Assembly: GCF_945859685.1 (NCBI RefSeq)
Contig: NC_079147.1
Coordinates: 281,085,679 to 281,149,678, forward strand
DNA: 64,000 bases
DNA from: Eupeodes corollae
Lineage: Eukaryota; Arthropoda; Insecta; Diptera; Syrphidae
Direction: 5' to 3'
Part shown: in pieces, positions 45,477 to 58,100 of the stretch
Numbering within the stretch: position 1 is the stretch's first letter
Layout of the letters: every line of letters begins with the position of its first letter
Translations under genes and position numbers: made by a program
The notes under the pieces: model-generated
Told to the model about the DNA's origin: nothing
Seen by the model: the letters and a program-made list of their open reading frames with translations, nothing else
Databases searched by the model: none

Positions 45477-46004
45477 AAATATTTTTGTTCTTCTGTCGTT
45501 TATTATTTGCAATATTTCTACTTAAACTGCTGAAGTATGTATATTCAATATGATTCTCCCAAGTTGCCAGACCAGTGTTTATTAGCTGTAAGTCATTCTA
45601 TAGAAGCTTCTACAAACAAATCAAACTAAGCCAAATGGTCCATTAGCTAAGGAAAATTTTGGCAGGGTCTCTATAACATTTCAGTCGGAAAAAAACCGAA
45701 TAAATCCCTTAATGTGGGATTCAAGTGAAGCGTACTTGTAGTTATAGTAGTTATAGAAATTAGCCTTAATATATCCAAACAAAATTTTAATAAAAAAGAA
45801 CATTTTTCAAAAATTCCAAATAATCCCAAACCCAAAAAAAATATTGAAACCAACTGGACTCTTAAAACACAAATTTTACCAAACTTTTCTCTCTCAAACC
45901 AACTTTCGTCCCTTAAACGAAAAACTTCTCCTACCTCCATAAAGCCTCCATCCAAATGAGTTTCTTTTCACCCTTCTCATCTGGGTCTTGGTTTTTACCC
46001 TCCG
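45477..46004. other. Non-coding stretch, nothing recognised
   Basis: The open frame on the minus strand at 45671-45955 shows no domain. The element start to the right may extend leftward into this stretch by a small amount. Confidence 0.3.
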
Positions 46005-47770
46005 ATGGTTGATGCTCCTGCCAAAACACCAGCGTATCCAAATTTCATCCATTCTCACACCCTAAACCCTGCTTCTTCTTCATCAGTTTCCCAAGAACTA
46101 CAAGGATTCCTTAACGCAAAGATCACTCCAAATCTCAACTTAAATAAATATTTATCTGAGGCCAATACTAATGAGATCGGTATGTTATGTCCCATCTTAG
46201 GGACCACAAAATCTACAATAATGTTCGTCTTTACCTAGCTTTCCTGCACGACAAACCAGATTCTGTTTGCTCCCTACCAAACGTGATGAACTTATGAAAA
46301 TATTGTTGAAATTTCATGATGGTCTTGAAATTTCTCCTCAAAAAGTGAGAGAAGACCTAACTTCTTTTGCGTCGTTTATCTCTTCAAAAAGATTATCTCA
46401 TATCCAAAAATCCCGTGTAGATATGAAAAAATACTATCGCTCCTAACCTGATGGCCACTAAACCTAAATGTCTTAGCCTTTACTATCAAGATCAAGACTT
46501 AACCTAACCTAACCTTAGGTCTTAAACGTGTGCCGTCTTTAAAAGCTCCCAAAACCTTTCCTATGACATCTTTGCCCTTACGGAAACCAACCGACCCCTC
46601 ACCCGATAAAGACTATTCCATCTATCGAATGGATGTCGTGGAATGTGCGAGTAATACACATGGATGTGCTGTGCTTTTAGCTATCAATAGTAATTTTGAA
46701 AGTTCATTACTATATATTCCTACTTCAGTCGAAATTGAAGGTGTATCTGCTAAGGTTACACTCCCTAAGTTTTGTCTTTTTATCCTTTGTTGTTATGTTG
46801 ACCAACCCAACAAATTAAACCATACCAAGCTGCTGTTATTGCCATCGATTATCTGCTTGAACAAGTGCAACCTAATGAATTGATTATCGTTCTTGGCGAC
46901 TTCAATCTTCCCCATCTCAATTGGTCCACCTTAAATGATCAGACCTCCTTCTTTCCAACTAACATATCCTCTGAATCTGAATCGCTGTTCATTGATCGTA
47001 TGTCTGATTGTGGTGGTCCTTTTCAACTAAATGGAGTAGCAAACTTTATGGGGAGACACCTCGATCTCATATTCACATCTGATTGCGATAACTGTGTTGT
47101 CTCCGCGAGCCCTCACCTTCTCTCAACCTTGGATCGCTATCATCCTCCCCTTAATCTCTCTTTTGTCATTGAATTTAAAAACAACTTTTTTGAAATGAAG
47201 AATTACTGTTATGGTTTTAATAGGGCTGATTTTTTCCAAGCTCAACAATCTTCTTAGATCAGCCGACTTTAAATTAAGTTCCTTCTACTCAACAGTAAAG
47301 TCCCTTACAAATTGGTTTTATTTGATTCTCTCGTACTGTATTAAAGAATACTCTCTCTCGTAAAAAAAAGACAGTCCAAATCTGATACCGACCACTACAA
47401 CTATCTTATCGCCTATAATTCTTTCTCTGAATTAAGGGAATCCCTTTATAACCAATACCTTAACCAAATGAAAAATAACCTTCTTTCTGATGCAAGGACA
47501 TTTTTTAAGTTTATAAATGCCAAAACGTAAATCCGATGGGTTTCCACCATCAATGAGTTTCTCCAACATAATCACCTCAGATCCATCAACCATATCAAAC
47601 CTATTTGCTAAATACTTTGGCAAATCGTAAACTGAACATCTTCATGATCCTGATCCACACTTCTTTAGTTATTTAGATGGTTGCACTCGAACCTCTCTAT
47701 CATCTTTTAGAATAATTGTTGTGTTAAAAAAATGTATGCATTCTCTGTCAAAGCCTCTAACTGACCTCTA
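46005..47770 (+). mobile_element. Jockey-like element: gag-like ORF1 remnant, endonuclease and start of RT
   Basis: The gag-like part is readable near 46289-46355 as ELMKILLKFHDGL then PQKVREDL. The endonuclease follows in two overlapping open frames. The first (46530-46883) carries CAVLLAINSNFESSLLYIP and VEIEGVSAKVTLPKFCLFI. The second (46865-47257) carries ELIIVLGDFNLPHLNWS, with GDFN at 46895-46906, an endonuclease active-site box. GRHLDLIFTSDC lies near 47055-47090, and DRYHPPLNLSF corresponds to the terminal SDHYP box, with Asp retained and His replaced by Tyr. A linker (ENTLSRKKKTVQ, FFKFINAK) and the first lines of the RT (CTRTSLSSF) end near 47770. Frameshifts and the missing RT core make it a relic. 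Confidence 0.87.
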
Positions 47771-50700
47771 ATTATTTTTAAACAAGTCATTTTAATTTTT
47801 TTTAATCATAAACAATTATTCGAAACTAATTTGACCAAACCATTAGGTGGATTGTGTTGAGACCTTTATATTAGGCGTTAAAGACTATTTGCATTAGGCG
47901 TATTTTTGATTTGTTTATAAGACGAAAAATAACATTAGTCCCCATTTTGGCCACAAATACAAAATTCGAACTTTCTCAAAAACGTACCAATTAATTTTCA
48001 TTAAATTTTTACCAAACATTTTGTTCTTAACTTGGCTTCTTTCAATAAATAAAAATATATTTTTGTACTGTTTCAAATAAGTACCCTTCAAGAACAAATA
48101 AACTGATTTGAATCATTTGTTTTCTGCCAAAGATCTTATACAGTTTCAATAATATTTGTTGATTAAAAAAAAATATTAAACCATTTTTTTCGAAATTCGA
48201 TACATCGAAAATTGATCATTATTTTTTTACAAAGTTCAAACGTAAGAGGCTAAAAAGCTCCATAAGATCTAAATATCTGCACGCCAAAAATATTTTTAAA
48301 ACTAAATTGAAAAAAATTTATAAATAAAAAATGAATCTAGAAAAAAAAGTTCTACCGATTTTAAAAGTAAAATTTTTGAATAATTAAAATTTTTTTGAAA
48401 AGTCAAATGGCATTTGAATTCAAATTTTTGAAAACAAACTTTTTTACAGATACATTTTAAATCTTAAGATATACGAATTATTGTTTACTCTTTGTATGTT
48501 TGTTAAACAATTTTTGAATGAGTGACTTTACTGATAATCACAGCTAGGTTGCAGGAACTTTTTCCCTTATCCAAATAGTCTGTTTAGAAATAGGAAGATT
48601 CAAAAATGTATTTAAAATTATTTAAATGGGTTCACTAGTTCCTGTGAAAATTAAAAAACAGAACAACGGTTCTAAAATGTATATTTTTATATTGAAAGAA
48701 GTAAAGTAAGAAAAAAAAAATTCATCAGAATTTATTTGGCCGTTTTTTTAATTTGGAGGCATTTATACAAAAAAATGTATGAAACTCTGGGAGTCGAATT
48801 CTGATTCTAAAATAGAAAATTATCATATTTCTAAAAGGTACCAATCTTTTGATAAGATCAGATATCATAGCTTTCGAGTCTTAATAAAAGACAATCAGAA
48901 GTTAAAAATTCGAATTTTTTAACCTGAAATTTTGTATAAGTAGATCAAAAGTCATCCAAATATATACATAAATATTTTTATACAAATCTGAATCACAAAA
49001 AAACAATTCTACATTATTTGTACTTACTGTCGGATTAAAATTTAAATGGCAAGTGCGAAAATACGAATAAACTAAATAATTTATTATTATTATGGTATCA
49101 AGAACAACATATCCCCAATTAATAAGTGTGCACCATAATAATCCGTATTTAATTATACTCCCTAAAAACGCAAAGCACCATCAACTGTTAAGATATTTTA
49201 ATCAAACCAATTTACTAAAAAGAAACTTGAAAACAAATTTCCATAATAATCGTCACATCGCCGCCATCATTGTAATAATCGCACTGCGGAGGATAAGGAT
49301 CGTTGAACTCATTAGGTATTATTATTATTCGTGTATTGCGGTTAGTTGATTGCTGATCTGGCACGAATTGTAATCCGGATCTAAATGTAAACATTTTTCA
49401 TATATGTACGTCCCTAAATGAGCATCATGAGCTTTAGCTAGAATATCACAGCTCTCTCAAGACTCAACCTCCTCAACATCCCCACAGAAATTCAATATTG
49501 ATTTGGGTAATTAACAAAATGCATGAATGAACGTTTGGAAGTAGCGTAGGCGAGGAGTGGTATTTCGGTTATCTAAAATGTCCAATAAATATTTTCTGAA
49601 ATTTGATCCAACTATAAATAAACTTTGCAATCATCAAAACATAACATATATGCAATTTATTGGACTTTGAATTGAACAACTGAAACGAACCATAAACAGA
49701 ACAACCATACTCTTGAATAAACCCACATCGAAGTTGAGTTCCCCCCCAAAACCAACGGGAATATGGATCTGGATGGGGACCCTGGATGGTGATGCCATGA
49801 GCTGTCATTGATATTGTACACTTGACCATGATGCTGATGATGGTATAAAATGAACCCAGTACCTATGCCAATGACGAACCAAACGACGACGGACTAACAA
49901 TGAAACTCTTCGATTCGGACGGCGAAGTTTTCAGATTCCCAGTCTTCTGCTATAGCTTGTGCCATAGTCGGCACTTCGGCAATGGTGGTGGCGATGATGG
50001 GGAAATTAATTTGCCAATTTGGCATAAAAACTTCGATGCCAAAAACCAACAGATTGAGTGGGATTTGAATTTCAGACAGGTATGAAAAATTTTCAAAACT
50101 ATTATTATTGAGTGCATGAGAAACTCTTGACAAATTGGGAATATATAGAAGAAGTTTGGAAAAGTATACTTTATATTAGAACTTGTTTTGGGAAAGGTAC
50201 CTTAGCTAGAGCTTTATTCTGTGTATTCATGATGATGATGATGATTGGTATAGGAAAGGTACTCGAGTGTACACAATATGTACTGTACACATGTTCAAAT
50301 AGTTTTGAGAAATTCAACAGAAGTGGTCTTAAAAAATCATATACGGTTCGTGTTTGAGCATCAGAAGCTGGAATTTCATAAATTATTAAATTCTTTTTTG
50401 ACTGAAGTCTGACAAGCTGCTTTCAGCTATGTACTATTAGTATTCTTCAGTGTACTATGATTATGATGGAAATTATATGTAGTTGTTTGAGAGAATTTAT
50501 TTGAACATTTTCCAATACTCATGCGGTAGAGTAGACATTCAAGTTGATTTTGATGCGGTGTGTAGCTTATACCTTTGAGTATATCGATTTTAGATAATTG
50601 TACATAAATATTTATTTTACAGCAAAACTTTTGCAGGAAAATATTGAAATTGAATACTCCATAAATTTCAAGGTTTTGAAGAATTTTGATACCATTATTA

Positions 50701-51124
50701 TTTTCATGGTTTTGAACTTGACATTTATTGATTTAAATAGAGATGAAAACATTAGACACATTTTAAACTTACCCCAAAGAGCTTTATGAGGATTTAAGAT
50801 CAACCTTAAAGTTTAGCTCAAATAACATATAAAAATAAGTCAGATCAGTTAAAGTGATTTACCTGAAAATAGAAGAAATAAAAAAAAATATTATTTAAAC
50901 TCATGAAAAAAAAAAATAAAAAAAATTGCTAAGCTTTAGGTATTGAGTTACAAACGTAATTGAAAAAGGCACTTAAATATATTTTGATATTTTGCTCTTT
51001 AGCCTTAAATTTTAAATATCGGATTTTTCAATAAAAGAGCTACAAAAGCTTTTTTTAAATAAAACAAAAACAGTTTTGGATATCAATGAAATTCTTTAGT
51101 CCTGTGAAAGTACTTTCGATGCCA
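47771..51124. other. AT-rich stretch; one diverged repeat and one candidate exon
   Basis: The segment 47970-48170 resembles 1870-2090 and a later part (48405-48440) resembles 3178-3225, suggesting one old repeat family that I cannot name. An (ATG)n run lies at 50229-50246. The candidate exon 49900-50079 is listed separately. Nothing else was recognised. Confidence 0.35.
49900..50079 (+). CDS. Candidate coding exon (60 codons) ending at a consensus splice donor
   Basis: An ATG in a good fly-type context (ACTAACAATGA) opens a frame starting MKLFDSDGEVFRFPVF, with a Gly/Asp-rich GNGGGDDGE in the middle and ending IEWDLNFRQ. After exactly 60 codons it meets CAG|GTATGA, a consensus donor, in phase 0, and the unspliced frame stops two codons later. 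Base composition is clearly less AT-rich than the flanks. The minus strand of the same interval is also open (49894-50133), which weakens the case. No domain was recognised. Confidence 0.33.
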
Positions 51125-51285
51125 TTATGTAGGGATCTTGATTTCTTTTATATGGCCACCACGGGCACGCTTGCAGGAGTCCACTCGCTGAACCCAATTT
51201 TCGACGGTTATCAAGGACAAATCGAACGATACTTTTGCAATTTCACGTTCGATATTCGTACGAAGTTCATCAATCGTTGCTCAAA
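51125..51285 (-). mobile_element. Mariner-like transposase, C-terminal fragment
   Basis: Minus-strand reading gives IDELRTNIEREIAKVSFDLS, then VENWVQRVDSCKRARGGHI, ending at a TAA at 51125-51127. This is the standard C-terminus of insect mariner-type transposases (the TIDELK...NFIKRVD...GGH pattern). The frame is uninterrupted for about 50 codons. The catalytic part expected at higher coordinates was not found, so this is a short truncated copy. It is compatible with the family of 10010-10918 and 13968-14936, both of which lack this end, but the link cannot be proved. Confidence 0.8.
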
Positions 51286-51559
51286 AAATTCGCCACACCG
51301 ACACGTCAGAGAAATGTCCAACGCTTGAGAACGATGTGTGAGAGAAATTTTTGCGTAACCATTCTCAACAACTCTTGAGCCCTACCGCAGGGAATCCTTC
51401 AAAGTTTCACTATAATCTACCTGGCTTCTACGAAGCTTTAGTGGACTCACAGCTTTTAAAGGAGATATTTCTCTAGCTATAGCTGGAAGTAAAAATAGCA
51501 AAGCAGCAACTGCTGACGAAAACCAGTTGAATTTTATAATTACGGGACGAATAATCTTA

Positions 51560-52850
51560 TCCGAAAGCTAACTGTGTTGATGAGCCAATTTTGTATAGAT
51601 GAAATAGTTAAAGATCAGTTTAAGGAAGCGCTTATTTTTATCATACATAAAACAGGTAGTACAAATGACCCATCGACCTTTAGAGCTATTTTCTTCCTTA
51701 TAAAATATACACTGCTGCACTCGAGAATCGACTACAAGTCTGGATTGATTAGAAAATCTAAGTTTGTTCCAAATTGGTTTTAGAAAAACCAACACATTGA
51801 TAATGTTTTTGTTCTAAAAAGTATGGCTAAGTCATTTATAACAAGAAATAAAAATAAATGTATAACCTTTTTGTAGACTTCATAGAAGGTTTTGATACCG
51901 TGAATTGCGATGCTTAGAATTACTTAAAAGTTTGGAAAACTAATTCAAAACATATACAAAGATACACAGTAAGAAGTTTGGAATGGAAAAAATGAATCGG
52001 AGTGGTTTGCAATTCAATCCGAAGTCCGAGGATCTTTTCGCTCTTTATGTAAATGACTTAGTGAATTATTTACGTGGTGGTATTGAAATCAAAGCTCTAC
52101 TATTTACAGATGGTGTAGTGATGGTGGCATAGTCTTTGGAAATTCTGCAACTTATGATTAACAGGTTAAAATAATATTGCGATCTGTGGAACCTTGCGAT
52201 CAATCTGAACAAATCCAGAGTCATGATAGTAAAGAAGGGAGGTGGAAAACAAGTGCTTACGAGAAATTGTTTTATGATGGAAATCCTGTTGAAGTTGCAA
52301 AGGAGTACCAATATCTTAGAGTGCTGACCACGCGAAATATGAAATATGGATAAGCCACAGTAGAAAGTGTGGCGTTTTTATAGCCATTTCCTATTATTTT
52401 CTTTGCTGCACAGACATGGGGAGGACAAAAATACAAAGCAGTTCAAAAATGTTAAAGATTTTTTATTGAAGGAACTTTTCATCTTTCTCCAAACTCGCCA
52501 AACTATATGATAATGTTGGAATTTGGAATGTATCCACTATTCATCAAAAAGCTCAAACTTTAAATCGATTATATTTGTTGTGTTATGCACATGTCGGATC
52601 ACTATCTTCCTTAAACGATCGCGGCGCATATGCTATGCAATAGTAGACGATGTTTTGAGGAATGACATGAGCTAGCAGAAACATGTGATATGGTTTTGAA
52701 GAAGCTCTATCCACCGATCAACATATAATTATCTTGATTATTCTCTTAGGAAAAATTATCATTTTCGAGATGAAAATTGCAGAGCGAAAATCTCACTGAT
52801 ATTTCGACTATAAGAGGAATTATGGGATCTAAATTACGTACCGCAATAAG
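51560..52850 (+). mobile_element. Non-LTR retrotransposon reverse transcriptase, degraded
   Basis: The entry box is weak (HKTGSTNDPSTFRAI near 51646-51690). KNQHIDNVFVLKSMAKSFIT and a degenerate DFIEGFDTVN box follow near 51880-51905. IQSEVRG and LYVNDLVNYLRGGIEIKALL lead to the catalytic position, read as FTDG at 52103-52114 instead of FADD, so a catalytic residue is lost. LEILQLMINRLK and WNLAINLNKSRVMIVKKGGG follow, then EVAKEYQYLRV near 52290. SPNSPNYMIMLEFGMYPLFI near 52485-52545 matches the NTPNY region of the fragments at 1-730 and 27540-29470. Many stops; not functional. Confidence 0.83.
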
Positions 52851-55800
52851 ATAGCAATTGTAACCAATCTTTCACGAAATTGACGAAGAAAATCAAATGT
52901 AAGAAATCAATTTTACAAATATAAAAATTGAATATTTCCCAAAATGTCTGTCCGAAATAAACCCAAATTTAAAATATAAAGACAGTTTCAGTGAAATTTG
53001 TCACGAAAAATTTTATTTAGTTATGTTCAATAAGGAAATTTTTACAGCATTTTGAACTTTTGTTTGTTTTTTTCGATTTTTTTTTAAGTCAATTTTTTAT
53101 TTCTATAGTATTTGTTTTTATTTTGCTATTATTAGACTTAATGAGAAAACCAAGCATCTGTTTTAAATACAGAATTTACTTTCGATCTTATTATCCAAAA
53201 TGATCAAAAGGTTGAAAAATATTATAAAAAACCACGAACAAGTCGGAACTAGAATTGAAAAAGACCAGAAAATAAAAAGTTTAAATTCTAAAAATAAGCA
53301 ACAAATAAAGCGATATTCTTTAGACCTAAAATAATATAAAATAATTTTCAAAAACAAATCCGAAGCTTAAAAAATATGATTTTGTATCAAACAAAAAATC
53401 ATGAACTTCAAATTAATTAAAATCCACACAACCTTAAAGGAATATGAAAATAGAAACGACAAAATATTTTTCAAATTAGTTAGCTACAAATTTTTACAAT
53501 ACAAATCGAGACCAAATAAATTAAGAATCAAAAAATATTTATGGGCCAATTTTTGATTAATACCATATTTTAAAACATTTACAACTTATTTTGGAGTTAA
53601 ATTGATCTTTTGTTAGATTTGTTTGGCTTGTAAGGTTTTCGTGTTATCGCATTTGTTTGTTTTGTATTTTCAAAAATACACTCTTCAATACATTCAGTAA
53701 GGAATTTTAAATAAAATATTGTAAAGAAAAGTATTTTGTTAATATAGAATTCTGAAATACATTGTTTTTAATTCATTCTGTTTATAAATATAGTATTTGA
53801 GACATATCATTTAGAATTTATATTTATACAAAGTTGTGAAAAATGGTAGCTTAACCTGCTATCGAAAAAGCTTCAACACAATTTTTTTTTTTAACATCTC
53901 CCCACTTAAATTCTGTACCTCTCTTGCTAAGGACTCTTCGTTGGTTATCAGGTTCACCGTATACTACATGGATCCACCATTTTAAACGACGCATATATCA
54001 AAATTTATTTTTTAAATTTGTTTCCTCAGGTGTTGAATCTAAACACCCTCACTCTCAAAAAGTACGTTAGCAATCATCCTCCTTTTAAAATTTCTTCAAT
54101 TTTGTTACTTCAAATATCAGCATAATCTCCTTCCTCAAACATATCCTCTCAAAAACCTCCATAAAAAAGAAAGATAACATTTCACCATTTAGAAAACCAC
54201 AAAATCAACATTCAACAACAGGCTTATTTTAGTAATTGTCCCTTCAGCAAAATTGGTGATGGCAATGCCAACGCAAAGGAGACCAAACACAAAAAACCCT
54301 CTTACCGTAAGACTTTCCATTTTCCATATCTAAATAGGGAGGTGAAAATTTCCACACACACTTCACATATCATAATAAATTTTTGCCAAGCAGGCTTTTC
54401 TTGTCATAAAATCTAAATTGCATCCCAGAGCAACTCAAACCCACAAAACCCAACAGAAACACTCGCATTTCACTTTCGAAAATGAAAACGTGTCATGACT
54501 TCTAAATTCAATCAAGATTATAAAAATACCTAAGGTCTGAAGGTATGAGCATGAAAGGCGAACCTAACCAGAAAAGAATGAAAATGCTTCCCTCTATATC
54601 CTGCCTAAGGCTTGAGTTTGTCAAAAATGCTGATTTCTCCCGATTTTGAGAAAAGTGACACTTAAGTGTCGAAACGTTTTTATGATTAAACTAAATTAAT
54701 GTTCTGATGCGTCTCCGATTGTTTAGTAATAAATCGCATTAAATCGATAACAAGAAATATTGGATGCCAGTTTTAAAAAAGGCTAAAAATCAAAAAAACA
54801 ATCTTCATTCTCCCAGTATCAGGAGCCTCCAGCTGCTCCAGCGTTTGTCTGGACTGAGATCGAAATAGAGATGGTAAAGTCTCCCACTTTAGCTTTGGTG
54901 GAAAAAATGCTTTTGTTCAATGACGCGGCTTTTTTAACTCATAAATTCAATTTTTGAACCTTTCAAAATGCTAAGGATAGATTAAGCAGCGCCAACATGA
55001 GACAAGTTTTGATAATATGATGACAGCGGGGGTTGGCGCTCAGCTGGTTGGTTGTTGTTTTGTGGCGGTTTTGATTAGTTGGTGCTTCTGTCATTCAATT
55101 ATGGGTTAACGTTGTTTTTGAGATTATTTTTTTTGTGTGTGTGATTTTTTAACGACCCAATTCAATTTTTCGTTTTATATCAGGTCCCCTTCTCCCTAAA
55201 CACGGTATACGGTGATATTTTCTTTTGGAGATATTGTTAAATTGGGGGAGGCTTCAAATTTAATGATGGATATTGAATAATGTATAATTTTTTTACTCCC
55301 TGTTTTTTTTTAGTGGTTTTTTAAAAATGTTTTTGATTTTATTTTTATGGCAAAACATTTCAGTTGACAAATTGGAAGGGTGATTATAATATGCCCAGCC
55401 AATTTGTCTATACGCACCGCACCACACAGCTGTTTATTTTTCATGCATTTTAATTACAGGTCATAAAATTGTCGTAAAATTTTGAGTGGTATTATGTACC
55501 AAGAGCAAAATATATGAGTATGAACATTTTTATAATCTTATTAGGAAATTGTTGTGAACAATGTTTCGATGCTTGTAAGACTAGATTTAAAGGGTGGAAT
55601 TTGGAAAACACGGCAATAAATAGAAATATGATTTTAATCATTTTTAATTGGAATTTCTGCAGTATGAGGCTTGGAAAACTATTCTGCATTTATAAGATCA
55701 TATTTCATTTATAAAATATTAAAATTTAAATGGCAACACTCTTGTAATATGCTTACACAAAATGCTTTTTTACGGCTTTCAAGGGTCTTACTCGTGGGAG

Positions 55801-56527
55801 AAAGTTAACCTGCATGTTTTGACCGATCGGTTCTCACTTGCTTTTCATAAGAAACATCAAAACACCATTTATATTTTAGAAAGTGCTGTCAAACTTAATA
55901 ATTTTTAAATCTTCTTGTGCGGTGAAAACATTATGAAGATTAGCATTTGGTAGAAACATAGCAAAACATAAATATCTTTTCTATTGTTTTCTCCTGCAAA
56001 ATATACCCAGTTAGTCCATTTTCACTAACAAAACTAATAAATATCAACAGTAATAGATTGATTTTTTTACCCGATCGAAAACACACATGGCTCCAAATGC
56101 AGAACTACTCAACGAACACAGCCATCGAGATACAAATGAAATATCAATCATACCAACATTTGAAAACGAAAAACGTATGAATGTCAAAAGCCCATATTAT
56201 GATTCTTCTTTAACTTTTATCGGTAGTACTGCGGGTATTGTTTTTGTTATTCGTGTAAAATCCTACTATACTATTGATAGATTTTCCAACAAAACACGGG
56301 TATTATGCCGGACATTTTCGGATATAACCCTTATAAGGCGGTTTGGAACAGAAACATTCAATTTTTTTCTTAATGATCACAAGAAATTAATACTCAGGAA
56401 TCACGAAAAGTCCAAGGCAGAGGTCCAAAAATGTTGTTCGTTAAAGCAAACATTTATAGCTATTCCCTGAAAATATTATCACTTTTTTGTACTATCCTTT
56501 AGACCGTTGTTATTCTGGCTAATACTC
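52851..56527. other. AT-rich stretch, nothing firm
   Basis: No transposon domain was recognised. A perfect 14-bp palindrome GACACTTAAGTGTC lies at 54657-54670. A 127-codon plus-strand frame at 56087-56470 starts MAPNAELLNEHSHRD; no domain was recognised. It begins next to a decayed Tc1 fragment on the other strand and I leave it uncalled. Confidence 0.3.
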
Positions 56528-56710
56528 TTATGTTTCAGTCTTGTTCATTTTTTGATTTTTCCAATATTTGTGTGGATCAGCAATATAATTGCGTACAACT
56601 TCCTTGCTTCTTTTAAGTCTCCTTGCTATTTCACGTCCTGAGGGTCGAAAATATTTCAGAGCATCTATTTTTGATGTTTCTATAGTTGTCAAAGTCTTTC
56701 TAGAGCTCAT
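56528..56710 (-). mobile_element. Tc1-like transposase, N-terminal DNA-binding domain fragment
   Basis: The 60-codon frame reads TTIETSKIDALKYFRPSGRE and then IARRLKRSKEVVRNYIADPH. This is the first helix-turn-helix (paired-like) domain of Tc1-family transposases, with the typical IARRL-RS--VV-NYI pattern. It begins with a Met and stops after the domain. The linker and catalytic domain are not found at lower coordinates. The Tc1 relic at 4985-5790 lacks exactly this domain, so the two do not overlap and cannot be compared. Confidence 0.82.
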
Positions 56711-57289
56711 GTATGTTGTGTTTCAAATTAAATTAAAACAGTTCTTTTCAACACTATTTTAGATATTTTATACAAAAGTTTTTAAAATACCACAATTGTA
56801 AACTCTTACACGAAAATATTAGCAGTGGTCTTATCTTAGTGGATTATTTGTATATACTCTTTTTTAGTAGTTTGTTATTTGATATTGGGAAATTCTAACG
56901 CCTGTTTCTTATTTTCTCTTAAATTTTAAGAATTTTTAATAGTGAAATATGTACCTATTCAGCGAGAAAAAAAGGATTTCTATTCCAAAATGTGTGGCCT
57001 CATCCTTGTCGTTGAAAGCTTACAAGATCACGTTGTATTGATAAAGTATTAACAAATGGCAAATATCCTTTATAGAATTTGAAAAATCAACCAATAATGG
57101 AAGTGTACGCTTGGGATAGGTTAAGGAACTTACTGTGGAGTTTTTTCTAGGTTCCACCAAAATTATTAAACAATATTTTGTATTAGATAAGAAATAAATT
57201 GGAATTGAACGTCGAGAAATTCGATTCGAAAATCAAATTTGACTTTTTGTGTTTTATATGTTTTATGATATGGTCCTCCTTAAAAAGTC
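56711..57289. other. AT-rich stretch, nothing recognised
   Basis: No gene or repeat recognised. The right part may include decayed upstream sequence of the RT element at 57290. Confidence 0.3.
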
Positions 57290-58100
57290 GAAACATTAAC
57301 AACATTAACAGTAGAGGTGATTTAAAACATACATACTAAGAATAAAAACAGAGAATATAGGAAACGAATTTCATATAACACGAGAAGTAAGGCAAGGAAG
57401 GACATTTTACCATTTTTATTTAGTACAGTTCTGGTAGACATTTTCCAAAAATATTACTGGAAGATAAAATATGTATAAGGATATGTGGTCATGTTCTTTA
57501 CAATTTAAGATTTACAGACAATATGTGTAGTTCTTATTTCTACAAAAGCTTCACACATCCAAGACATGTTGACGGAACATTTAATAAACAAAACCAAAAC
57601 TAAAGTTCTGACAAATCACACGAAAAGACGATAAAGAGATTATATATATTTTTGGCAGCTAAAATCATTTAAGGACCAAGAAAATAAAGACATTAACAGA
57701 CGAATCGCAAATAGCTCAGAACAATTGTAGAGCCTTAAACATATTTTACAATTGGACTAAAGTGAAGATACAATAAAATATATCTAAGACTCTGCTTTTC
57801 TACCGATCCATATTTTATTGACTACAAACAATGAGCTTGCAAAAACACTTGACCAGCAAAGGCTATGTCAGACCAAAATAGAAAGGAAAAATACAATAAA
57901 GTCAAAGGATACTTAATGAAAGTATTTGCAATAGAACGGAAATTATAGACGTCATAAATAGAACAAGAAGGCTGAAATGGATGGACTCAAAGATGGACTG
58001 AAACGACAACGAAATGGAGACTTTAGAACAAAAGACCAGCAGCCCGACCCCAGAAAATAAAGAGTGTTGATATATCACAAATAAGTACAGTCTTGCGGGA
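57290..58100 (+). mobile_element. RTE-like reverse transcriptase relic, heavily degraded
   Basis: Recognisable pieces in order: ENIGNEFHITREVRQGR near 57353-57402 (the box before the catalytic site, usually GVRQGD); VDIFQK near 57438; FTDN where FADD is expected near 57510; KASHIQDMLTE in a shifted frame near 57549-57580; TKVLTNHT near 57600; YIYLGQLI-like and INRRIANSSEQL near 57698-57724; and INRTRRLKWMDS near 57955-57990. The order matches RTE-type elements, and differs from the other RT families in the window. No frame stays open for 60 codons, so this is an old copy. Confidence 0.65.

Noticed and set aside
46498..46517. CCTAACCTAACC run as telomeric repeat
   Set aside because: Only about three units, inside a retrotransposon relic, and the window looks dipteran, a group without TTAGG telomeres.
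56087..56470. 127-codon open frame as a gene
   Set aside because: No domain or splice signals were recognised; length alone is weak evidence, so it is not called.
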